Below are positions 37,090-44,604 of a DNA stretch of 64,000 nt, piece after piece. The notes under the pieces were generated by a model. The model saw only the letters and a program-made list of their open reading frames with translations. It was not told the origin of the DNA and ran no database searches. The number at the start of each line of letters is the position of its first letter. The stretch's first letter is position 1. The translations under genes and the position numbers were made by a program. The stretch is from JACPNO01 sp963825405. Lineage in GTDB: Bacteria; Acidobacteriota; Terriglobia; Bryobacterales; Bryobacteraceae. The stretch spans positions 620,001 to 684,000 of the forward strand of contig CAWGTB010000005.1 of the NCBI GenBank assembly GCA_963825405.1, read 5' to 3'.

Positions 37090-37107
37090 TTTCTTTTTTT
37101 TGGGCCA

Positions 37108-37130
37108 TATACTTTATGATACAAAGTACT
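37108..37130 (+). promoter_or_regulatory. Second copy of the TACTTT-N7-AAAGTA operator
   Basis: TACTTT (37110-37115), seven bases, AAAGTA (37123-37128): same half-sites and same spacing as the operator at 36052. It lies 19 bases after the regulator stop and overlaps the first codons of uppS, whose ATG is 37116. It also covers a TATGAT hexamer at 37115-37120. Binding there could repress uppS-tmk-holB or adjust read-through. Confidence 0.6.
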
Positions 37131-37838
37131 TCACAAACGAATATTCACGTAGCGATCATTATGGACGGCAACGGGCGCTGGGCAACAGCCAAGGGCCTCG
37201 CGCGCATCGAAGGCCACCGCGCCGGCGCGTTGGCGGTGAGTCGCGTGGTCGAGTCCGCCGTCGAGCTGGGCATTGGAACGCTGACCCTCTACGCGTTTTC
37301 CTCGGATAATTGGCGCCGGCCCGCCGCCGAAGTCGCCGCTCTCATGCGCCTGTTTCAGGCCTATCTGCGCGATCAGCAAGCCCGCTGCGTGCAGAATGGC
37401 ATCCGCCTGGAAGTGATTGGCCGGCGGGATCGCCTGGCGCCTGGTCTGGTTCGCGCCATCTACGACGTCGAAGCCGCCACGCGGTGCAACGCTCGCATGC
37501 GGCTGCGGATTGCCGTCGATTATTCGGCACGCGATTCCATTCTGGCCGCAGCCCGGCGCGTGGCCTCTCACGGCGGCGTCACTCGCGAAGGATTCGCGCG
37601 CCTGTTGGCGGAAGCGACGCACTCCAACCCGCCCGCGACTGATGTAGACCTACTCATTCGCACCGGCGCGGAGCTGCGCCTCAGCGACTTTCTGCTGTGG
37701 GAAAGCGCCTACGCCGAGCTGTTTTTTACGCCCAAGATGTGGCCGGATTTCGATCGCACCGACCTGCTCGCCGCGCTCCAGGAATTCCGCCGCCGCGACC
37801 GCCGCTTTGGCGCGCTCGGAGTGGGTGTAGGACAATGA
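37116..37838 (+). CDS. uppS: Isoprenyl (undecaprenyl) diphosphate synthase
   Basis: Makes the long cis-prenyl carrier lipid for peptidoglycan and O-antigen. The catalytic Asp lies in VAIIMDGNGRWATAKGL. GHRAGALAV, LTLYAFSSDNWRRP, DLLIRTGAELRLSDFLLWES and AYAELFFTPKMWPDF follow, all canonical; the usual RTGGE is RTGAE here. About 240 residues. The first ten codons could be dispensable because ATG 37116 overlaps the operator; an in-frame ATG at 37161 (MDGNGRW) is too late. The stop overlaps the probable tmk start region (ATGA). Confidence 0.9.
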   Translation: MIQSTSQTNIHVAIIMDGNGRWATAKGLARIEGHRAGALAVSRVVESAVELGIGTLTLYAFSSDNWRRPAAEVAALMRLFQAYLRDQQARCVQNGIRLEVIGRRDRLAPGLVRAIYDVEAATRCNARMRLRIAVDYSARDSILAAARRVASHGGVTREGFARLLAEATHSNPPATDVDLLIRTGAELRLSDFLLWESAYAELFFTPKMWPDFDRTDLLAALQEFRRRDRRFGALGVGVGQ

Positions 37839-37842
37839 TCGC

Positions 37843-38466
37843 TTGTTCATCACGTTTGAAGGAATGGACGGCAGCGGAAAAACCACGCAGGTGAAGCTGC
37901 TGGTGGAACGCCTGAAGGCCGCTGGTAAACCGGTCCTGGCCACAGCCGAACCAGGCGGCACCGCCATCGGAGAGCAAATCCGCCGTGTTTTGCTCGATGC
38001 CAGAAATCAGGACCTGCGGCCCAACGCCGAGTTGCTGCTGTACTACGCCAGCCGCGCGCAAAATGTGGACGAATCCATCCGCCCGGCGCTGGCCGATGGC
38101 CGCATCGTGGTATGCGATCGCTTCACCGATTCGACCCTTGCCTATCAAGGTTACGCGCGCGGACTGGGCGCGGAAACTGTGCGCGTGCTCGACCGTATCG
38201 CCTGCAAGGGTCTGGCGCCCGATTTGACTCTGCTTATCGATATCGACCTGGAGACCAGTCTGCGAAGGGCGCGCACCCGCAATCAATTTTCGGGCAAAGT
38301 GGAAACGCGCATGGACGATCAATCGGTGGACTTTCACCGCAAAGTCCGCGATGCGTACCTGCAGATTGCCGCCGACGAGCCGAAGCGGATTCGCGTTATC
38401 GACGGCAGTGGGGATACGTCCGCGGTCGCCGCCAGAGTCTGGGAGGCCGTAGCGCCCCATGTTTGA
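37843..38466 (+). CDS. tmk: Thymidylate kinase
   Basis: Phosphorylates dTMP to dTDP. P-loop FEGMDGSGKTTQ near residue 5, then TAEPGGTAIGEQIR, LLYYASRAQNVDE, VVCDRFTDSTLAYQGYARG (DR motif) and LLIDIDLETSLRRARTRN. Translation in this frame can begin at TTG 37843. An ATG at 37835 overlaps the uppS stop perfectly but is out of frame by one base, so either a TTG start or a one-base consensus error at 37835-37843 is implied. The 3' end overlaps holB by 8 bases. Confidence 0.93.
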   Translation: MFITFEGMDGSGKTTQVKLLVERLKAAGKPVLATAEPGGTAIGEQIRRVLLDARNQDLRPNAELLLYYASRAQNVDESIRPALADGRIVVCDRFTDSTLAYQGYARGLGAETVRVLDRIACKGLAPDLTLLIDIDLETSLRRARTRNQFSGKVETRMDDQSVDFHRKVRDAYLQIAADEPKRIRVIDGSGDTSAVAARVWEAVAPHV

Positions 38467-39484
38467 AAATTTCTGGGGCAATCCTCACGTTGCGCGCGCG
38501 CTAGAGCACACCATTGCGAGCGGCCGCATTCCGCAGACGCTTTTGTTTTCCGGTCCGGAGGGCGTGGGCAAAGCCACCATGGCGCGGCGTTTCGCGACGG
38601 CGCTGCTGGGTAGCGCGGAAAAAATCGAGCAGGACGATTTGAGCCTGCCGCACAACATCGCCATCGTCGCGGGCCGCGAGCGCTGGCCCGCCGAAAAGCG
38701 CAATGACGATCCGCTGCTGTTCGCCTCGCACCCGGATTTCGTCACCTTCGCGCCCGACGGCCCGCTGCGCCAGCTTTCGATTCCGCAAATGCGGATGCTC
38801 AAAGAAAAAGCGCAATTCAATCCGCTCAAAGGCGACCGCCGCGTTTTCCTGATCGACCACATAGATCGCGCCGGCGAACAGGCTGCGAACTCGCTGCTCA
38901 AGACGCTGGAAGAGCCGCCGGATCACATGATCCTGATCATGACCGCGGAAAATGCGTATAACCTGTTGCCCACCATCCGCTCACGCGCCGTGCCGTTTTC
39001 GTTCGGACCATTGGGCTCGGGCGAGATGGCAGCGTTCGCCAGCGCGCGCGGATTGGACCAGCCAGGCAAGCGCATCGCACTCGCCGCGGGCAGCCCGGGT
39101 CTGGCGGTCTCGCTCGATCTCGAAGCCTACGACCGCCGCCGCGCCGCGATGCTGATGCTGCTGAAAGTCGCCGCCGGCGTGCAGCCGTTTGGTTCCTGGA
39201 TTCCTTTTTCGGAAACAATCGCCCGCAGCAAGAACGAAAAGCTGGAGATCCATCTGGGCATTTTGTACGTGCTGCTGCGCGATCTATTGATCCTGCGCGA
39301 GACGGGCGGGGAAATTGCCAATCAAGATGCGCGCGCTGAGCTGGAACCACTGGCCAGGAAAATCACGTTTACCTGGATTCGCGCCGCCGTCAAGAAGACC
39401 GACGAAATTCTGGAGCTCGTTCGCCGGAATATCCAAAAGACGATTGCGCTCGATGCGTTGATTTTGGAATTACGCGGCGCGTAG
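38459..39484 (+). CDS. holB: DNA polymerase III subunit delta'
   Basis: Clamp-loader subunit, 341 residues. Family marks: FENFWGNPHVARALEHTIAS, a P-loop-like FSGPEGVGKATMARRFA, VFLIDHIDRAGEQAANSLLK (the sensor/Walker B region), TLEEPPDHMILIMTAE and LPTIRSRAVPF (SRC-like motif with alanine in place of cysteine). No zinc-binding cysteine module is visible near residues 45-75; that stretch is EKIEQDDLSLPHN. The tmk-holB order is common in bacteria. Confidence 0.9.
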   Translation: MFENFWGNPHVARALEHTIASGRIPQTLLFSGPEGVGKATMARRFATALLGSAEKIEQDDLSLPHNIAIVAGRERWPAEKRNDDPLLFASHPDFVTFAPDGPLRQLSIPQMRMLKEKAQFNPLKGDRRVFLIDHIDRAGEQAANSLLKTLEEPPDHMILIMTAENAYNLLPTIRSRAVPFSFGPLGSGEMAAFASARGLDQPGKRIALAAGSPGLAVSLDLEAYDRRRAAMLMLLKVAAGVQPFGSWIPFSETIARSKNEKLEIHLGILYVLLRDLLILRETGGEIANQDARAELEPLARKITFTWIRAAVKKTDEILELVRRNIQKTIALDALILELRGA

Positions 39485-39491
39485 GTTCTGC

Positions 39492-40493
39492 TCAGAACTC
39501 GATGACGGCGCGTCCCATCAGTTCGCCGCGCTCCATTTTCGCCAGTAATTCCGGCACGGCTTCGAGCGCATGGGAATGCGCTTCGGCGCGGACCGCGCCT
39601 GTCTGAGCCAGGCGGAACACGTCTTCCAAATCCTGCCGCGTACCTAGAAAACTTCCGCGCACGGTGATGCCTTTGAGCACTGCATCCACGATGGGCAGGG
39701 GAAAGCGGTCGTTAACCAACGCGACAAGTAGCAGCGTGCCAGTGCGCTTGAGCGAGCGAAAAGCTTCATCAATGGCAGCGGCGCTGGGCGCAAACACGAT
39801 GGCTGCGTCGGCACCGCCATGCTCTTTCTGCAAAGGGCGGGCAGCCTCGCCGGCGGGCAGCGCGATGGCGGCGCCTAGCGAGCGGGCGAGGTCCAGTTTT
39901 TTCTCGGAAACATCCACTGCGGCCACCCGCAAGCCGCGATGCCGCGCGTACTGCACTGCCAAATGCCCCAGGCCGCCCATGCCAAATAATGCGATGGTTT
40001 GACCGGCACTAAGCTGGGCTTCGCGAACGGCGCCATAGGCGGTCCAGCCGGCGCAGCACAGCGGGGCAGCGGCTGCGGCCGGCAAATCGTCCGGTATGCG
40101 GATCAGATGTTGCGCGGGCACGCAGGCATAGACAGCTAGGGCGCCGTGAACGGAGTAGCCGGAATTGCGCTGGCGGGGGCAAAAGCGCTCGCGTCCGGTG
40201 CGGCACCATTCACACTCGCCGCAGGTGGAAGCCAGGAACGTGATGCCGACGCGATCGCCAGCCGCCAATCCAACAACGCCCGCGCCAATCGCTTCGACGC
40301 GGCCGATTCCTTCGTGGCCCAGAATCAGCGGGACAAGCGGTGGACGCGCCAGACCCGCAACGAATAAATCCGAATGGCAGATTCCGCAAGCCTCCATCTT
40401 GATGCGCACTTCGCCAGCGGCTGGATCGGGAACCTCTACTGCTTTCACCAGCACCGGCGCCTGCGGCGCTTCGAGAACGGCGGCGAGCGTCAC
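39492..40493 (-). CDS. Zinc-dependent alcohol dehydrogenase
   Basis: 333-residue MDR-superfamily enzyme. Catalytic zinc ligands in EACGICHSDLFV and LGHEGIGRV; structural zinc cysteines in STCGECEWCRTGRERFC; Rossmann loop IALFGMGGLGHLAVQYAR. This is the AdhP-like type that oxidises primary alcohols with NAD. It starts at GTG 40493, overlapping the aroA stop (GTGA), so translational coupling to aroA is likely although there is no metabolic link. Confidence 0.9.
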   Translation of the reverse strand: MTLAAVLEAPQAPVLVKAVEVPDPAAGEVRIKMEACGICHSDLFVAGLARPPLVPLILGHEGIGRVEAIGAGVVGLAAGDRVGITFLASTCGECEWCRTGRERFCPRQRNSGYSVHGALAVYACVPAQHLIRIPDDLPAAAAAPLCCAGWTAYGAVREAQLSAGQTIALFGMGGLGHLAVQYARHRGLRVAAVDVSEKKLDLARSLGAAIALPAGEAARPLQKEHGGADAAIVFAPSAAAIDEAFRSLKRTGTLLLVALVNDRFPLPIVDAVLKGITVRGSFLGTRQDLEDVFRLAQTGAVRAEAHSHALEAVPELLAKMERGELMGRAVIEF

Positions 40494-41770
40494 ACCACCA
40501 CCTGCCGCAGCGTCGTGAAAAATTCGGGGAACGAAACCGAGGCCGCTTCAGAGCCATTGATCACACACGGGCCGTCGGCAGCAAGCGCCGCTACCGAGAA
40601 CGCCATAGCGATCCGATGATCGCCAAAGGAATCCAGCTCCGCTGCTTGGAAGCGCTGGCGTCCGGGAACCACCATGCCATCCGCAGTCGCCTCCACCCGC
40701 ACGCCCATGCGGCGCAAATTTTCGGCAACGGTGGCGATGCGGTCCGTCTCCTTGATGCGCAGCTCTGCGGCATCGCGCACGATCAGGCCCTCTTCACTAA
40801 CCGCGCCCAGCACTGCCAGCACCGGAATCTCATCGATGAGTGCGGCTGTGATTTCACCATCGATGACGCCGCCGCGCAGACGCGAGCTGGTCACCAGGAT
40901 TTCGCCTGCCAGTTCGCCGTTGCGCTGCTCAACATCCACGATGCGAACCTGCGCGCCCATGCTCACCAGAAAATCGAGCAGCGTGGAGCGCGTGGGGTTC
41001 AGACCAACGCCCTGGATGGTCAAGCTGGATTCCGCCGTGAGAAGCGCCGCCACAATAAAAAATGCCGCTGATGACAAATCCGAGGGAACTTCCAGCTCGC
41101 GCCCGATAAGCTTGGGCCGGCCTCGCAGCGTGATCACGCGGCGCTCCGCGCGAATGTCCGCGCCTAATTCGCGCAGGGCGATTTCGGTGTGATCGCGCGA
41201 TCGCATGGGCTCGCGCACGATGGTCGCTCCGTCTGCGTAAAGGCCGGCCAGCAGGATGCAGCTCTTCACCTGCGCGCTGGGAACGGGCAGCGCGTAGTCG
41301 ATCGCATGCAGCGGGCGTCCCGTAATTTCGAGTGGAGGAAATCGGCCGTCGCGCGCCGAGATGTCCGCGCCCATGGACCGCAGTGGTTCGATCACCCGGC
41401 CCATCGGCCGTCGCGCCAACGATTCATCGCCAGCAATCCGGCTGGTGAAGGGCTGTGCTGCCAAAATTCCCGCAAGCATGCGGATGGTAGAGCCGGAATT
41501 ACCGGCGTCCAAATCCTGTGTAGGTGTGCGTAGGCCATCCAGGCCAGCGCCATGAATCGTCACGATGGAGCCCGCTTCTTCGGCGGTGATGCCGAGCGCG
41601 CGCAGACAATTCAGCGTGGAATGGCAATCGGCGCCGGTCGAATAGTTTGCAATGCGGCTGACTCCTTCGGCGACGGCTGCCAGAATGGCGTAGCGGTGCG
41701 AGATGGATTTATCGCCGGGCAGGCGAATGCTGCCGGCAATGCCCTTGGCTGGGGAGATCCGCTCTGACAT
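40490..41770 (-). CDS. aroA: 3-phosphoshikimate 1-carboxyvinyltransferase (EPSP synthase)
   Basis: Shikimate pathway enzyme, 426 residues. SIRLPGDKSISHRYAILAAV at the N-terminus, LDAGNSGSTIRMLAGILAAQ (PEP-site region), RRPMGRVIEPLRSMGADISA and the late RIKETDRIATVAENLRRMG and DHRIAMAFSVAALA segments are all standard. The PEP-site LDAGNSGSTIR has serine-threonine after the glycine, where class I enzymes usually carry T-A-M-R, so glyphosate tolerance may differ (inference). Confidence 0.95.
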   Translation of the reverse strand: MSERISPAKGIAGSIRLPGDKSISHRYAILAAVAEGVSRIANYSTGADCHSTLNCLRALGITAEEAGSIVTIHGAGLDGLRTPTQDLDAGNSGSTIRMLAGILAAQPFTSRIAGDESLARRPMGRVIEPLRSMGADISARDGRFPPLEITGRPLHAIDYALPVPSAQVKSCILLAGLYADGATIVREPMRSRDHTEIALRELGADIRAERRVITLRGRPKLIGRELEVPSDLSSAAFFIVAALLTAESSLTIQGVGLNPTRSTLLDFLVSMGAQVRIVDVEQRNGELAGEILVTSSRLRGGVIDGEITAALIDEIPVLAVLGAVSEEGLIVRDAAELRIKETDRIATVAENLRRMGVRVEATADGMVVPGRQRFQAAELDSFGDHRIAMAFSVAALAADGPCVINGSEAASVSFPEFFTTLRQVVV

Positions 41771-41826
41771 GAGGAATCCCCATTCTAGCCAATGACCCGC
41801 GATGGAACCGGACTAGCCCTGAGAAA

Positions 41827-42207
41827 TCAGGCCCCGATGGCTAAGTGGCTTAGACTGGCTTGCATATGCCGGGCCGCGCGAAACGGCTGAAACCGGTAGC
41901 CGATGCCAAAAATCGTCTCGATATACTGGCCACTGTAGACTCCTAATTTACGCCGTAGCCTGCGAATGTGGACGTCCAGCGTGCGGGTCCGGATTTCCCG
42001 GCTATATCCCCAAACCCGCTGGAGCAGCGTTTCCCGGGGAATAATGTCGCCGGCATGCTGAACGAGCATGGCCAGCAACTCGAATTCCTTGCGCGTCAAC
42101 ACCAGATTTCCGGCGTCCAGGACCACCTTCTTGTGGCCGAAATCTACTTCCAGGTGCGCGTCCCGATAACTCGGAAATGAATCGACCACTGTATGAGCGA
42201 AATCCAT
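41827..42207 (-). CDS. Orphan PhoB/OmpR-type winged-helix protein without receiver domain
   Basis: 126 residues. Residues about 18-108 are a full Trans_reg_C domain: LTRKEFELLAMLVQHAGDII, PRETLLQRVWGY, RTRTLDVHIRRLRRKLG and TIFGIGYRFQP. The N-terminal 17 residues are too few for a receiver domain, and no frame of the upstream DNA encodes one, so this is not a simple frameshift. Activity may be set by protein level. A tandem TTGTAAA repeat lies upstream at 42271-42288. Confidence 0.85.
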   Translation of the reverse strand: MDFAHTVVDSFPSYRDAHLEVDFGHKKVVLDAGNLVLTRKEFELLAMLVQHAGDIIPRETLLQRVWGYSREIRTRTLDVHIRRLRRKLGVYSGQYIETIFGIGYRFQPFRAARHMQASLSHLAIGA

Positions 42208-42270
42208 ATATAGCTCCTTAAACTCTCAATCCCGATCCTAAAGGCGGAGATCGAATGAGTGGTTGCGGAG

Positions 42271-42288
42271 TTGTAAAGATTTTGTAAA
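42271..42288 (-). promoter_or_regulatory. Direct-repeat operator TTTACAA-N4-TTTACAA
   Basis: On the minus strand TTTACAA occurs twice with four bases between (plus strand TTGTAAA at 42271-42277 and 42282-42288), an 11-base period. PhoB/OmpR-family dimers bind this type of tandem repeat. It lies 64 bases upstream of the orphan wHTH start, so autoregulation is the simplest model. Confidence 0.55.
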
Positions 42289-42316
42289 AACGGCCGGGAC
42301 CCCGTTAGGGGCTCGT

Positions 42317-42703
42317 TCAGTCGATAGCGAAGGGGCCGCCGCGGGTAACCCGCAGCCACCGCTTGCTATCGTTTATGGCGTTGACCTTGAACTTTATGGC
42401 GCGGGGAGGATTGTTCAACTGCAGATGAAATGGGGCTTCGTCGCCGGGCGCGAGCTTGTCCTCGTCCACCGGCGCGGTTTGGGTAGTCATCACGCTTCCG
42501 TCGGAGGCGGTGAAATCGAAGGACAGCACCAGGCCGTGGATGGTCTTGTCGCTGGTGTTGCGGACCCGGCCATCGATCCCGATCACGTCGTCATCGCGGT
42601 GCGCGGTGACCTCAACAATATCGATATCGCCGTTCTTGACCTTCTGGTACGCGCCGGCCGCGCAGAGAGAAAATACCACGGCCGCACACCAGAACCGCTT
42701 CAT
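42317..42703 (-). CDS. Secreted FxLYD-like protein
   Basis: About 128 residues starting at ATG 42703, with a signal peptide (FWCAAVVFSLCAAGA). The mature part is one beta-sandwich domain, with DIVEVTAHRDDDVIGIDGRV, RNTSDKTIHGLVLSFDFTAS and LAPGDEAPFHLQLNNPPRAI, the pattern of FxLYD/DUF3426-like domains. It is upstream of, and on the same strand as, the orphan wHTH; a CCCCTAACGGGG hairpin at 42300-42311 sits between them. Confidence 0.65.
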   Translation of the reverse strand: MKRFWCAAVVFSLCAAGAYQKVKNGDIDIVEVTAHRDDDVIGIDGRVRNTSDKTIHGLVLSFDFTASDGSVMTTQTAPVDEDKLAPGDEAPFHLQLNNPPRAIKFKVNAINDSKRWLRVTRGGPFAID

Positions 42704-42819
42704 ACTGTTTAGTTTAGTTACGTGTCGGCAAAGATTCAATGTCAGGGCGGAATTCGGTGGCTTCTTGGCCTATACTGTTAGATTACTTTTCAACCACTCG
42801 TGAGAAAGGGACAGAAGCC

Positions 42820-43890
42820 ATGACCAGGCGAGAATTGATTTTGAGTTCCGCGGCCCTTTCGGCTGCGGCGGCAGCGGCGCAATCGAGCGGCAGCGGAAAG
42901 ACCGTGTCCATCGCCAGCAACAATGGCGCCAAGGCCACGGCGCGGGCAGTCGAAATGATGAAGTCGGGGGCCGACACGCTCGATGCCGTAATCGCCGGGG
43001 TGAATATTAACGAAGACGACCCGGAAGAGCACGGGGTAGGCTTGGGCGGCCTTCCCAACGAGGACGGCGTGGTTGAGCTGGATGCATCGGTGATGCACGG
43101 CCCCACTCGCCGCTGTGGCGCGGTGGCCTCTATCCAGCGCATCAAGAATCCGTCCAAAGTGGCCAAGCTGGTGATGGAAGAGACCGACCATGTGATGATG
43201 GCCGGCAACGGCGCGCTGCGCCTGGCCAAAGCCTTCGGTTTCGCCGAAGATGAGCTGCTCACGGAAAAATCGCGGGTGGCCTGGATGGTGTGGAAGAAAT
43301 CCCTGCGAGATGCCAGCGGGCACAACAATTGGACCGACGGCCTGGATGCCCCGGTGAAATCCAACGCGCAACTGAAGAAGATTTTCCCGGAAGTGGATGA
43401 GAAAACGCTGGCCTGGGCGTGGCAAATGGCCATGCACCCGATCACGGGCACGATCAATTGTTTGGGATTGAATGCCAAGGGCGAGATATCCGGCGTCACT
43501 ACTACCAGCGGCCTGGCGTGGAAAATCGCGGGACGAGTGGGAGATTCGCCCATTATCGGTGCCGGTTTGTTCGTGGATCAGGAAGTGGGCGGAGCCGGCT
43601 CTACCGGGCGCGGCGAGGAGAACATCCGCATTTCCGGCGGTCACACCATCGTCGAGAACATGCGGCGTGGCATGTCGCCCACGGAAGCTTGCCTGGACGC
43701 CTGCAAGCGCGTGGCGCGCAATTACGACAACGACAAGACCCGGCTGAAAGCCATCGGCATCACGTTCTATGCTCTACGCAAGGACGGCGTCTATGGAAGC
43801 GCCAACTTGTGGAATAACGGCGTCACGTTTGCCGTCAACGACGGAAGCGGTCCGAGCCGCTTGGAGAAGTGCGCGTACTTGCTTGGATAG
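42820..43890 (+). CDS. Tat-exported glycosylasparaginase/isoaspartyl-peptidase family Ntn hydrolase
   Basis: About 356 residues. The N-terminus TRRELILSSAALSAAAAAAQ is a twin-arginine-type signal. The body follows N4-glycosylasparaginase: SGADTLDAVIAGVNINEDDP, VGLGGLPNEDGVVELDAS and AVASIQRIKNPSKVAKLVME. The autoprocessing site lies at TGTINCLGLN, with threonine as the future N-terminal nucleophile, then GVTTTSGLAWKIAGRVGDSP and IIGAGLFVD. Acts in the periplasm on Asn-linked or isoAsp substrates (family knowledge). ATG 42820 is preceded by GAAAGG. Confidence 0.88.
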   Translation: MTRRELILSSAALSAAAAAAQSSGSGKTVSIASNNGAKATARAVEMMKSGADTLDAVIAGVNINEDDPEEHGVGLGGLPNEDGVVELDASVMHGPTRRCGAVASIQRIKNPSKVAKLVMEETDHVMMAGNGALRLAKAFGFAEDELLTEKSRVAWMVWKKSLRDASGHNNWTDGLDAPVKSNAQLKKIFPEVDEKTLAWAWQMAMHPITGTINCLGLNAKGEISGVTTTSGLAWKIAGRVGDSPIIGAGLFVDQEVGGAGSTGRGEENIRISGGHTIVENMRRGMSPTEACLDACKRVARNYDNDKTRLKAIGITFYALRKDGVYGSANLWNNGVTFAVNDGSGPSRLEKCAYLLG

Positions 43891-43952
43891 TCCTTCACGG
43901 CTGTCCGGCGCCTGGCTGTTGCCCCTAGGGAATTGAGGATTGAAAGCGCGGC

Positions 43953-44604
43953 GTGGCACAAATCTTTCATCGCAGCACCAACACTTTCTCCCGCTTTAGC
44001 ATATTCGGGAGCGTGTTCATTTTAGGTTTTCTCACGTGGGCTTTTTCCGAGCTGAACCACTCGGACTATTCCACTCGTGCCAGGACCCCGGTCGACCAGC
44101 CCGTTCCGTTTAGCCACGAGCATCACGTGGGCGGCTTGGGCATCGATTGCCGCTACTGCCACACGACGGTCGAGACGTCGTCGTTCGCCAACATTCCGCC
44201 AACCAAGACGTGCATGAATTGCCATTCACAGATTTGGAATACCAGCCCGACGCTCGAGCCGGTGCGCGATAGTTTTCGCACTGACCGCTCTATTCGCTGG
44301 ATCAAAGTACACGACCTGCCGGATTACGTTTACTTCAATCACAGCATTCACGTGAATAAGGGAGTCGGCTGCACCACGTGCCACGGGCCGGTGAATCGAA
44401 TGCCGCTGACTGTGGCAGCACGCCTCGCTGCAAATGGAATGGTGTCTCGAGTGCCACCGCAATCCGGAGCTCTTCGTGCGGCCGAAGTCGGAGGTGTTCA
44501 GCGTGGCGTGGAAACCGCCGGCCGATCAGGAAGAGATGGGACGCAAGCTGGTGGCGGAATACAAGATTCAGAGTTTGACCAGTTGTTCGACGTGTCACCG
44601 ATGA
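43953..44604 (+). CDS. actA: Alternative complex III, pentaheme cytochrome subunit ActA (frameshifted)
   Basis: Membrane-anchored multiheme cytochrome c. One N-terminal helix (SIFGSVFILGFLTWAFSEL) precedes five heme motifs: CRYCH, CMNCH, CTTCH and, after a frame change near 44410, CLECH and CSTCH. The corrected protein is about 217 residues and ends right after the last motif. Start is GTG 43953. Its stop overlaps the actB ATG (ATGA). It passes electrons between the ACIII iron-sulfur subunit and cytochrome c/ActE. Confidence 0.9.

Noticed and set aside
41827..42207. The orphan wHTH protein as a frameshifted full response regulator
   Set aside because: No receiver-domain sequence is found in any frame upstream; the neighbouring sequence is an intergenic region and a complete FxLYD gene.
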